Assembly: GCA_964247295.1 (NCBI GenBank)
Contig: CAXTTV010000009.1
Location: 1-54,176 of the forward strand
Direction of reading: 5' to 3'
DNA: 54,176 nt
From: CAXTTV01 sp964247295
GTDB taxonomy: Bacteria; Chloroflexota; Ktedonobacteria; Ktedonobacterales; Ktedonobacteraceae
The translations under genes were made by a program, and so were the position numbers. Every line of letters starts with the position of its first letter. The stretch's first letter is position 1. The notes beneath the pieces are model-generated. The model did not search any database. It had not been told where the DNA came from and saw only the letters and a list, made by a program, of their open reading frames with translations. Below are positions 15,018 through 22,784 of this stretch, one piece after another.

Positions 15018-17036
15018 TTATGAAAGAGTGGTAGTAGGGGCGGACCAGACCTGTACTGTCGCATCTCGGGAACCAGAGGCGATGCGTTTGCCATCAGGGG
15101 ACCAGCTCAGGGTCCGCACGCTATCTTTATGGCCTTTATACGTTCCCAGCAGGTCTCCCGTCTCTGCGCGCCAGACCTGAACAGTTTGATCATCGCCACC
15201 AGAGGCAATGCGTTTGCCATCCGCCGCCCAGGATATAGACCAGATCGTCGTCGAGTAAGGCTGATACACATAGACTTTCTGTCCGGTCAGGGCATTCCAG
15301 ACCTGTACCTGCTTATCCTGGCCACCGCTGGCAAGATAGCGTCCATCGGGCGACCAGCAGAGGGTATAGATCGCCGCTTGATGGCCGCGATAGATCAGCC
15401 CAGTGTCATGCGTATCGCTATTCCAGACGCGAACGGTGTGATCCTCGCCAGCCGAGGCCAGAGATCGCCCATCAGGTGACCAGGCCGCAGTCCAGACGGG
15501 ACCACGATGTCCGTTGTAATTAGTGGGATATTGGCCGTTAAGGGCATTCCAGGCTTTGACCTGAGTATCGTAGCCAGCCGAGGCCAGCCGCTGGCTATCG
15601 GGCGACCAGGCCGCTGTATACACTGAATCTCTGTGCCCGGTATAAATATAGATTGTCTGGTAACGCTGACTATCCCAGACCTGGACCGTTTTATCGCTGC
15701 TCGTTGAGGCCAGATATTGCCCATTGGGTGACCAGCGAACCGACCAGATCCAATCCTTATGGCCGCTATAGGTTCCCAGGGTCGATATTTCACTTGTAGG
15801 AACAAGCTGACTGTCTGATCTCTGGTTGCCTGAAAGCGTCTGCTGAAGCAGGCCAATCCCACCACCGACTGCTGTCAGAGCCACCAGACCGATCCCACCA
15901 CCGATCAGAGCACGGCGCGAGACTCTACGCTGTAGCGGGGGCGCTTCTGTTGTTACAGATGACTCTTGAACCGATGGCTGACCGGTTACAGCTTCTGCGG
16001 GAATCAATGGCTCGCCGACCAGTTCCTTATTTTCGCTGGTTACCTGCTCTTCGGGGAGGTCTGCCGTATTCAATTCAATAGGTGTAGTCTCGTTATTGAG
16101 CTCAACTGGAGAAGTCTCATTCTCCAAAGAGATAACCGGTGTTGGGCTATCGGCCAGCGTTTCTTGAGAAGAGAGGATAAGTGTACTGGCTGGTGCGAGT
16201 GGTGAATTGCCGGCATCCAGATAGCCTTGTTCCAGCGCGTGCGCGAAATCATTAATCGAGGGAAAGCGTTTCTCTGGATCTTTCTCAAGGCCGCGCATAA
16301 TCGCGGCCTCGATCCCTGGGGCGATCTCGGGAACCTTCTCTCGCAAGGAAGGTGGAGGTGTCAGCGTCTGCTTGACCGCGATCTCTGTAAAATTGCCCTG
16401 GAAGGGACGCTCGCCGCTCAGCCACTCGTATGCCATAATCGCCAGTGCATATTGATCGCTCGCTGGCACCGATTTGGATTGGATCTGTTCAGGAGCCATA
16501 TAGGCGATTGTTCCAGCCAGGTTGGACTGCATATCCTGAGTGCTATTCATATGTGTGGTCTGCGTCACCAGGGCGATCCCAAAATCGCTTAGTAGCGTCT
16601 CATTACGCCGCCCGATCAGCACATTCTCGGGCTTCACATCGCGATGAATAACCTTCTGATCGTGGGCATATTGCAGGGCATCGGCCAGGTGGTTGACGTA
16701 AGTAATGGCTGTTGGTAATGAAAGGGGAACTCCTCTGGGATGGCGCTTGCGGAGCGTCCCATTTGGAGCGTAGTCCATAACCAGGTACGGTATCTCATTC
16801 TCTAGGCCGTACTCCAGAACGCGGACAATATATGGATGGATCAGGCGAGCGATTGTACGAGCCTCGCGACGAAAGGGATCGGTCTCATCCTGAGTGAGCC
16901 TGGTCGTGAGGAGTTTAATCGCAGCAGGCGTTTCCAAATAAATATGTTCGCCAAGGTAGACCTGTGCGAAGCCACCCTGACCTAGCAGGCGCAACAGACG
17001 ATAATTGCCGAGTTGCTGCCCAATACGATCTCCCAC
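15018..17036 (-). CDS. Serine/threonine protein kinase with C-terminal WD40 repeats
   Basis: A 672-residue membrane protein. Residues about 12-270 are an active-looking PknB-type kinase: GQGGFAQVY glycine loop (19-27), Lys41 in AIKLL, catalytic Asp133 in HRDVKPEN, DFG at 151-153 and APEQ at 181-184. A Glu/Thr-rich linker leads to a membrane segment near 375-398 (ALIGGGIGLVALTAVGGG). The last 260 residues hold six WD40 repeats, each with a GH near its start (the fifth lacks it), WSPDG, LASxxxD and VQVW. Six rather than seven repeats suggests an open or six-bladed propeller. The repeats should face outside and the kinase inside. A consensus promoter is placed upstream. Confidence 0.94.
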   Translation of the reverse strand: MGDRIGQQLGNYRLLRLLGQGGFAQVYLGEHIYLETPAAIKLLTTRLTQDETDPFRREARTIARLIHPYIVRVLEYGLENEIPYLVMDYAPNGTLRKRHPRGVPLSLPTAITYVNHLADALQYAHDQKVIHRDVKPENVLIGRRNETLLSDFGIALVTQTTHMNSTQDMQSNLAGTIAYMAPEQIQSKSVPASDQYALAIMAYEWLSGERPFQGNFTEIAVKQTLTPPPSLREKVPEIAPGIEAAIMRGLEKDPEKRFPSINDFAHALEQGYLDAGNSPLAPASTLILSSQETLADSPTPVISLENETSPVELNNETTPIELNTADLPEEQVTSENKELVGEPLIPAEAVTGQPSVQESSVTTEAPPLQRRVSRRALIGGGIGLVALTAVGGGIGLLQQTLSGNQRSDSQLVPTSEISTLGTYSGHKDWIWSVRWSPNGQYLASTSSDKTVQVWDSQRYQTIYIYTGHRDSVYTAAWSPDSQRLASAGYDTQVKAWNALNGQYPTNYNGHRGPVWTAAWSPDGRSLASAGEDHTVRVWNSDTHDTGLIYRGHQAAIYTLCWSPDGRYLASGGQDKQVQVWNALTGQKVYVYQPYSTTIWSISWAADGKRIASGGDDQTVQVWRAETGDLLGTYKGHKDSVRTLSWSPDGKRIASGSRDATVQVWSAPTTTLS

Positions 17037-17115
17037 AGCACACTCCTAATGCCTTGTTTGGCATCCATTTCCACATGTACCAGTCAAAAATAATGGTACT
17101 TCTATCTGCTCCTCT

Positions 17116-17144
17116 ATTGTAGAGAGTGGAAAAAGTTCTGTCAA
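17116..17144 (-). promoter_or_regulatory. Sigma-70-type promoter of the WD40 kinase gene
   Basis: On the minus strand TTGACA (17144-17139) and TACAAT (17121-17116) are separated by exactly 17 bases. This is the best housekeeping promoter match found in the window. Transcription would start near 17109, giving a leader of about 70 bases before the kinase start. Confidence 0.72.
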
Positions 17145-17217
17145 TAAGCCAGAGACTTAGATGCCTGTTCTATGTGTAGATCGATGATACCTTATTCTAT
17201 TTGATGGAAAAAGCATC

Positions 17218-18075
17218 CTACGCCTTGCTGGGTTGTATTGTTGGCTGAGTTGTTGGATTGCTATGTTTCTGCATATCATCGACGAGTTGTTGTACTGTCA
17301 CCAGCCGGAACCCTTTATTCTGAAGGTTCTGGATGATGGTTGGCAGGGCAGCGACCGTCTGTGAGCGGTTGCCGCCGCCATCATGCATCAGGACAATCGA
17401 GCCATTGTCGGCCTGAGTGGTCACCGTGTTGATAATTTGCTGACTGGTCTTGCCGTTCCAGTCCTCGGTATCGATATTCCAGAGCGTTGGTGTTAACTGG
17501 TGCCCTTCGGCCTGAAGCTGAACAGATTTATTAATCGCGCCATAGGGCGGGCGGAAAAAGGTTGGGGCGGTGCCGTTTACTTTTGTCAGCTCATCGCTTG
17601 TGCTGGTAAGCTCTTGATCAACTGTAGCCTTAGAAAGCGTTGTCAGGTCTGGGTGATCCCATGTATGGTTGCCAACAATGTTGCCATCGGTATACTCCTG
17701 ATGGACCAGCGAAGGAAATTCCTGAACCTGCTGCCCGATGCAGAAAAAGGTTGCATGCACATGGTACTGGTTCAAAATACTCAGGACCTGGGCGGTATAG
17801 CCAGCGGAAGGGCCGTCATCGAAAGTCAGAGCAACCTCAGGAACGCTATCGCTACCCTGAAACAGGAGCTTGCCTTGTGACAGATGGACAACTGGAGGGG
17901 TTGTAGGCTGTGGTTGGAGCCGATGTGCCTCCGTCTCTAGACTAGCATGAGCTTGAGCCGCTATGGCTGTTGCGCTGGGATCAGCCTGATGAGCATCCGC
18001 ATAAAATGCGATCACCGATCCCCATGCTGTTATTGTCGCAATTAAAATGATAAGTAGAGCAATAGTTTTTTTCAT
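17218..18075 (-). CDS. Polysaccharide deacetylase, membrane-anchored or secreted
   Basis: A 285-residue NodB-domain (carbohydrate esterase 4) protein that removes acetyl groups from N-acetylglucosamine polymers such as peptidoglycan or chitin. The N-terminal hydrophobic stretch TIALLIILIATITAWG is a signal peptide or anchor. The catalytic domain shows motif 1 TFDDGPS, motif 2 HTWDHPDL (metal ligands in HxxxH form), RPPYG, DTEDW and IVLMHDG. All expected motifs are intact. The ATG at 18075 has GAGGG five bases upstream; an earlier ATG at 18090 lacks such a site. It is a single gene. Confidence 0.92.
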   Translation of the reverse strand: MKKTIALLIILIATITAWGSVIAFYADAHQADPSATAIAAQAHASLETEAHRLQPQPTTPPVVHLSQGKLLFQGSDSVPEVALTFDDGPSAGYTAQVLSILNQYHVHATFFCIGQQVQEFPSLVHQEYTDGNIVGNHTWDHPDLTTLSKATVDQELTSTSDELTKVNGTAPTFFRPPYGAINKSVQLQAEGHQLTPTLWNIDTEDWNGKTSQQIINTVTTQADNGSIVLMHDGGGNRSQTVAALPTIIQNLQNKGFRLVTVQQLVDDMQKHSNPTTQPTIQPSKA

Positions 18076-18249
18076 AGCAACCCTCTTCATTCGCGCATTT
18101 TTTCAAAAGAATTGTTATATGGTTCGTATAGCGCCAGAGCATACCTTGTTATACAGAGAGTACCTTTTTTCTGAAGGGAGCACTATGAAAAGCCTCACAT
18201 TTTTTATGTGAATGGCAACCAGTATTATGAAAAGGGGTGACCTTCTTTT

Positions 18250-18762
18250 CTATCTATACAGAAGATATCCCGCCAGCCCAGCCAGGGCCAGAATAACCAG
18301 CAGGTTGACTTTGCGGGTCGCGGCCAGGCCAAGGGCCCCCGCAGCGATGAGCCAGCCTTTCCAGTCAATGTTAGTATGTGCCACAATCGACCAGGCCACG
18401 TTAAAGAAGATCCCGCTGATCGCTAGCGAGACCCCCAGCGTAAATTCTTGTACCCAGGCTAGATGCTCGATGCGGTTGTAGCCCCCCTCGATGGCCAGAA
18501 CCAACAACGGGGGGATGGTCAGAGCGATTAATGCCATGAAAGCACCTGGATAGCCATAGGTAAGGTAGCCCAGGCTAATCACCCAGAGTCCGCTAGGGCC
18601 GGGACTAATCTGTCCGATCGCCAGGGATTGCCCAAACTCAGCCTCGTTTGCCGAGTGTGCGCCGATAAGATCCTGGTGAAGACTTGGAAGATTGCTTAGA
18701 CCGCCAGTAGAGAACAGACTGGCCTTAAGAAAAAGAAGAAAATAGATCCATGGATTAATCAT
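18250..18762 (-). CDS. Chromate transporter family protein, half-size subunit
   Basis: A 170-residue membrane protein with the CHR domain: FLKASLFSTGGLSNLPSL followed by GQSLAIGQISPGPSGLW, which matches the SFGG and PGP signature region, and four to five hydrophobic segments. Short-chain CHR proteins work as heteromeric pairs, and the upstream gene encodes the partner; the two overlap by 8 bases. Substrate may be chromate or sulfate-like anions; the family name does not settle this. Confidence 0.87.
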   Translation of the reverse strand: MINPWIYFLLFLKASLFSTGGLSNLPSLHQDLIGAHSANEAEFGQSLAIGQISPGPSGLWVISLGYLTYGYPGAFMALIALTIPPLLVLAIEGGYNRIEHLAWVQEFTLGVSLAISGIFFNVAWSIVAHTNIDWKGWLIAAGALGLAATRKVNLLVILALAGLAGYLLYR

Positions 18763-19402
18763 TTGTTTCTCCCTTCAGGTCGATGGTTGGTCGGGGAGCG
18801 ACAAAACTAAAGAAGAGGGCGCTCAATGTCGCGGCCCCAAATAGTACCAGAATCACCGAGACACCCGCCACAATGACCAGCAGAGCACAACTTGCGACAA
18901 TGAGCAGGCTAAAGATCAGCCGCAGCGGTCCCTCCTTGCTGATTGTTTTCATCAAGGGTACAATCATATTTAGGCCAACCAGAAGCATGATTCCCGCTGT
19001 CGCTGGGATCACTCCGCGCAGGATGGCCTGGACTACTGGCAGGTTCTGCTCCTGACGAAATCCGGCTGTAAGCAGGCAAGTGATAATACCACTGGGAAGG
19101 AGCAAACCGGTTAGAGAAATAATAACGCCGCTTGCTCCGCGAAGCCTTCGTCCAATTAAGATTGTGAGCGCCACCAGATTAATGCCGGGTGTAAAAAAGC
19201 AGAGCCCAAGAAATCGCGCGAACTCTTCTTCACTGATCCAGCGATGTTTTTGCGAAAACGTTTTTTGCATTAGAAGCATTGTAGAGGAGCCTCCGCCAAA
19301 GGATTGAAGGCCGATCAGGGTCCAGAGCCAGAAAAGTTTGCCTGCGTTGGGAGGTGGTTCATGCTGAGTTTGAGGGAGACGTGTGCTCTTGGTAGTCTGC
19401 AT
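18755..19402 (-). CDS. Chromate transporter family protein, partner half-size subunit
   Basis: A 215-residue membrane protein with a CHR domain: LIGLQSFGGGSSTMLLM, EEEFARFLGLCFFTPGINLVAL, then several long hydrophobic segments. In the signature the usual PGPT reads PGIN. The ATG at 19402 has GGAAA before it. A longer frame to an ATG at 19456 is rejected because a TATAAT -10 element overlaps that codon. With the next gene it should form one two-subunit anion exporter, since full-length ChrA proteins carry two such domains in one chain. Confidence 0.84.
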   Translation of the reverse strand: MQTTKSTRLPQTQHEPPPNAGKLFWLWTLIGLQSFGGGSSTMLLMQKTFSQKHRWISEEEFARFLGLCFFTPGINLVALTILIGRRLRGASGVIISLTGLLLPSGIITCLLTAGFRQEQNLPVVQAILRGVIPATAGIMLLVGLNMIVPLMKTISKEGPLRLIFSLLIVASCALLVIVAGVSVILVLFGAATLSALFFSFVAPRPTIDLKGETND

Positions 19403-19454
19403 AGATTTCCAGTCTTTCTGTTGGGGCTGTGTGTAGATATTCGTGATATTCTGC

Positions 19455-19460
19455 ATTATA
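19455..19460 (-). promoter_or_regulatory. -10 element of the chromate transporter pair
   Basis: A perfect TATAAT on the minus strand, about 53 bases before the chosen start. The -35 region at 17 bases (ACCGAC) is poor. The position argues for the start at 19402, because transcripts starting near 19448 would lack the ATG at 19456. Confidence 0.45.
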
Positions 19461-19565
19461 TCAAAAAGCTTGCCCTAGTCGGTGAGAGTCCATTGTGTGA
19501 AAATATATGATATGCTGCTACAGAATAAACTAATCTGGCTTATAAAAGAAAAGGAAAGAAATACT

Positions 19566-19838
19566 ATGCAACAGGCACCCTGTTCCCATTTAGATGAGAT
19601 TAAGGATGTTACACCCAGCGCCAACGGTTGTGAGGATTGTCTCAAGATTGGTGATACCTGGGTGCATCTGCGCGAGTGTCTTGTTTGTGGCCATGTGGGC
19701 TGCTGCGATTCCTCAAAAAATAAGCATGCGACCAAACATTTTCATGCGACCCAGCACCCATTGATTCAATCTATCCAGCCGGGAGAGGATTGGATCTGGT
19801 GTTACGTGGATCAGGTCGTGATGGAACCTGCTGGCTAG
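19566..19838 (+). CDS. UBP-type zinc finger domain protein
   Basis: A 90-residue protein made of a single ZnF-UBP domain. The zinc ligands are visible as C6/H8, C22xxC25, C38xxC41 in ECLVCGHVGCCD, and the later histidines in HATKHFHATQHPLI. In eukaryotes this domain binds the C-terminus of free ubiquitin; bacterial stand-alone versions are widespread with no settled role. The ATG at 19566 is preferred as AAAGGAAAG lies just upstream. A strong terminator follows 2 bases after the stop. Confidence 0.92.
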   Translation: MQQAPCSHLDEIKDVTPSANGCEDCLKIGDTWVHLRECLVCGHVGCCDSSKNKHATKHFHATQHPLIQSIQPGEDWIWCYVDQVVMEPAG

Positions 19839-19840
19839 TC

Positions 19841-19888
19841 AAAAAGAAGGGAGCCGGTTGCGCTTATGCAATCGGCTCCCTTCTTTTT
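19841..19888. terminator. Strong bidirectional intrinsic terminator
   Basis: Arms of 21 bases (19841-19861 and 19868-19888) pair with one mismatch around a 6-base loop, beginning with AAAAA and ending with TTTTT. It ends the UBP zinc finger gene on the plus strand and overlaps the last bases of the peroxidase remnant on the minus strand. Confidence 0.93.
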
Positions 19889-20490
19889 ATGATCAGGCAA
19901 CTTATGATCAGGCAACGCCAGCGAAGCGCAGCAGAAGACTCTTTCAAAATGTAGTACCAGAGCGATGTTTCACCGTGCCAGCCCAGTGTATCCAGACCAA
20001 CCTCGGATGCTTTTAGAGGCTCAATGCCCATAGTACGGGTGACCATCTCGCCCGTTGGCAGATCCAGTGCGTGACCGCGCAGTAGATCCCGATAGGCCAG
20101 GGAGCGTTCTTCAGGCCGCTCAGTTTCGCCAACCACCGAGACCGGCAGATCGATCAGCGTGTGGGCCATGTGGGTGTCGATTTTCTTACTGGCCTGCCAT
20201 GGATGCTGGCTATCGGTATCGAAAAAGTAGGACCACTCAATCGTCCTGGATTGGGGGACGGGGCAGTTGCCGGCGCAATCGGGAAAAACCTGACCCTGAG
20301 CGCCACTGCTATTGAGTGTGTAGAGTGGTCGGACCTGACTGTGGCCGAAACGGTAGGCGGCGTCAGCAAACTCCACTTGAATATAGGGGACATCATCATA
20401 TGTATAGAAGCGGCATCCATTTTTCAGGATATCTTGAACAATCTCCAACCCGACTGTCAGGGGTAGAAACTCATATTTTAATTGAATTTG
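19864..20490 (-). pseudogene. Heme peroxidase fragment (animal peroxidase family)
   Basis: About 209 codons remain of a family whose members are usually 500 residues or more. The open stretch starts right after an in-frame TGA at 20493-20491, with no start codon or ribosome site that would make sense, and reads KYEFLPLTVGLEIVQDIL, then VEFADAAYRFGHSQVRPLY. The last holds the proximal heme histidine region of An_peroxidase proteins. SLAYRDLLRGHALDLPTG and TSLWYYILKESSA follow, after which homology is lost and the frame runs into a terminator. The distal histidine half is absent. A short tandem duplication marks the C-terminal edge. It is most likely a decayed remnant. Confidence 0.78.
19887..19916. 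repeat. 15-base tandem direct repeat
   Basis: ttatgatcaggcaac occurs twice head to tail (19887-19901 and 19902-19916) at the edge of the peroxidase remnant, where its homology stops. Confidence 0.85.
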
Positions 20491-20664
20491 TCAGATTTTG
20501 CGCATATAAACGGTTTTGTTAGTTGAAGGGTACGTCGAGATACCTGGACTAATTTAACCAAAAAGAACTAGCCTCCCAATTTTTCTAACTCATCTTAGCT
20601 AATGGCGTATATGCTCTAGCTGTATTATCCTGATCGTTCATTTTTTGAAAGGATGCTCTCATCT

Positions 20665-21636
20665 ATGGCAGATCTACTTGCCAATTCGTCTATCGCGGCC
20701 AGATCCGCATCCACAGGCGAGGTTGTATTTCGTACGCACGAACTAACAAAGCGGTATGGTCAGCGTCTGGCGGTGAATAACCTGAGTATGGAGGTTCGCC
20801 GGGGGGAGATCTTTGGCTTTCTCGGTCCCAATGGTGCCGGCAAGACTACCACGATCCGTATGGCCCTGGGATTGATTACCCCCACTTCGGGCTCGATTGA
20901 AATTTTCGGGCAAGATTTTACCCCAAACCGTGCTCAGCTATTGCCGCGTGTGGGGGCTCTGATTGAAACGCCGGCTCTGCATCCCTATCTTTCCGGACGA
21001 GATAACCTTCGTGCCCTGGCCCCAGTGTTAGGAGGAGTCTCTGAGGCTCGCATGGATGAGCTCCTTGATCTTGTTGGGCTCAAGGCTCGCCAGAAGGAGC
21101 GCGCGAAAACCTACTCATTGGGAATGAAGCAGCGCCTGGGTGTGGCGATCGCCCTGTTGAATAATCCCGATTTTTTAATTCTAGACGAGCCGGCCAATGG
21201 TCTTGATCCCGCTGGTGTTGTCGAGATACGAGATCTCATGCGCACCCTGGCCTCCCAGGGCAAGACTATTTTTATTTCCAGTCATGTTTTGGGCGAGGTG
21301 CAGCAGCTTTGTACACGGATCGCGATTGTCAATCTGGGCCAATTAATCACCGAGTCCACCGTGGATGCGCTTACAAAGAATAATGGAGAGTTTCTGCTGA
21401 CGATTGAAGGGGCTGAAAAGGTTCTGCCATTGATACAGGCACAGCCATGGGGTCAGACCGCGCATCTGGACGCGAAAGGAGCGATCATAACCCCCTCACC
21501 GAATGGTTTGGGGCGAGGCTTGATCCGTTTTCTTACGGGAGCGGGGATATATCCTGATGGTCTGGGTTCTCATCAAGAGAGTCTGGAGGATGTCTTCCTA
21601 CGCCTCACAAATGCCGATCATGGAAAGGTGTTATAA
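20665..21636 (+). CDS. ABC transporter ATP-binding protein (bacitracin-exporter type)
   Basis: A 323-residue ATPase subunit resembling BcrA-type exporters. It shows Walker A GPNGAGKTT, signature YSLGMKQRLGVA, Walker B FLILDEPANGLDPAG and the switch motif ISSHVLGEVQQL, plus the C-terminal accessory region typical of this subgroup. The ATG at 20665 is preferred; an ATG at 20653 overlaps the AAAGGA ribosome site. The permease starts 3 bases after its stop. Such systems expel peptide antibiotics or lipids; the substrate is not known here. Confidence 0.9.
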   Translation: MADLLANSSIAARSASTGEVVFRTHELTKRYGQRLAVNNLSMEVRRGEIFGFLGPNGAGKTTTIRMALGLITPTSGSIEIFGQDFTPNRAQLLPRVGALIETPALHPYLSGRDNLRALAPVLGGVSEARMDELLDLVGLKARQKERAKTYSLGMKQRLGVAIALLNNPDFLILDEPANGLDPAGVVEIRDLMRTLASQGKTIFISSHVLGEVQQLCTRIAIVNLGQLITESTVDALTKNNGEFLLTIEGAEKVLPLIQAQPWGQTAHLDAKGAIITPSPNGLGRGLIRFLTGAGIYPDGLGSHQESLEDVFLRLTNADHGKVL

Positions 21637-21639
21637 GGT

Positions 21640-22557
21640 ATGAGCGTTTCTACTACATCGTCTCCTGTGGCTCAGGTCGCGGTTTTGCGTCCACGTTTCT
21701 TTGGCCTGGTGCAAGGAGAACTTTTTAAGATGCAGCATCGGAAGGTCAACTGGTTTTTGCTTGCCAGCGTACTGATCCTTATTAGCCTCTTCTGGCTGGT
21801 ATTGCTCTTGTTCAACAATGGCACAGACTCCCTGAAAGATAGTGCGGTTCCCTTTTTCTATGGCAGGCTGGATAATGGACTTTCACTGTTTCGAGCATTC
21901 GCCGGTTTTTATATGGTCGTAGTGGCCGCGCAGATCTTTGGTCTTGATTATCAGCAGGGGACGATCCGACTGATCCTTTCCCGTGGTGTCAGGCGGTTAC
22001 AATTACTGTTCGCCAAGCTGTGTGCCGCACTGGTAATAGCATTGGGGACATTACTGCTGGGCCTGACCGTGAATCTGGTTGGGGGGGTGATTGTCGTAAC
22101 TGCTAAGGGTGGAACCCTGAACGCGATCCCATCCCAGCTCTGGTCGAATCTGGCGATCTATGCCCTCACTATTTTTATCAGTCTGGCAGTTACCATACTT
22201 CTGACGATGGCCGCGACAGTAATTGGACGGTCGATAGCGCTAGGAGTTGGGTTGGGTATGATCGTCTTCCCAACCGACAATTTTGCCGCATCCTTGCTGC
22301 CGCTTGCCACGCTGGCTACAAAAAACAATCTCTGGAAGCAAATCACTGATTGTCTGCTTGGTCCAAACTTGAACTTGATGCCCGCCGTCTGGGTCCCCAA
22401 ATTGGCAGATGCAGCGGGGGGGGCGGTTGTTCCTCTAGGGACAGTACCTCCTGATCCGTTGAGTCTGCCGCTTAATCTAGCGGTTGTGCTGGCCTATGCC
22501 GTTGTATTTTTAGTGATCTCTTGTATCCTTACAGCCCGCCGGGATGTAACTGAGTAG
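21640..22557 (+). CDS. ABC transporter permease, ABC-2 type
   Basis: A 305-residue membrane subunit paired with the preceding ATPase. It opens with a short cytoplasmic segment (GLVQGELFKMQHRKVNW) before the first span WFLLASVLILISLFWLVLLL; the GLDYQQGTIRLILSRGVRR loop is characteristic of BcrB/ABC2_membrane_5-like permeases, where it meets the ATPase. Five more spans follow. A terminator is found 26 bases after the stop. Confidence 0.9.
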   Translation: MSVSTTSSPVAQVAVLRPRFFGLVQGELFKMQHRKVNWFLLASVLILISLFWLVLLLFNNGTDSLKDSAVPFFYGRLDNGLSLFRAFAGFYMVVVAAQIFGLDYQQGTIRLILSRGVRRLQLLFAKLCAALVIALGTLLLGLTVNLVGGVIVVTAKGGTLNAIPSQLWSNLAIYALTIFISLAVTILLTMAATVIGRSIALGVGLGMIVFPTDNFAASLLPLATLATKNNLWKQITDCLLGPNLNLMPAVWVPKLADAAGGAVVPLGTVPPDPLSLPLNLAVVLAYAVVFLVISCILTARRDVTE

Positions 22558-22582
22558 ATAGTCTTTTCCTCTCAAGATCCGA

Positions 22583-22625
22583 TTCAGATTGGTTAGTAAT
22601 AATTACTACCGGTCTGAATTTTTTT
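22583..22625 (+). terminator. Intrinsic terminator of the ABC exporter operon
   Basis: 18-base arms (22583-22600 and 22601-22618) pair with three non-Watson-Crick positions and are followed by seven T residues from 22619. Confidence 0.88.
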
Positions 22626-22725
22626 GTGGCTGGCATGTGCGTACATTTCTACTTGACGATATATCTCCTTAAGAAGATTTATTTCTTCCAGCTTTTTTAT
22701 AGAATTCATTTCTTAATTCATGTTT

Positions 22726-22753
22726 TTTACATAACACTTTCGCTGTGTATAGA
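22726..22753 (+). promoter_or_regulatory. Candidate promoter of the S53 protease gene
   Basis: TTTACA at 22726-22731 and TATAGA at 22748-22753 lie 16 bases apart, about 30 bases before the protease start, which has AAAGGAG as ribosome site. Confidence 0.5.
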
Positions 22754-22784
22754 AAGCATGAATTAAAGGCTGAAAAGGAGTTAT

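Noticed and set aside
14846..15094. 82-codon minus-strand frame after the WD40 kinase
   Set aside because: It overlaps the 3' end of the kinase gene in another frame and has no start signal.
20653..21636. ATG at 20653 as start of the second ABC ATPase
   Set aside because: The codon overlaps the AAAGGA ribosome site; the ATG at 20665 is better placed.
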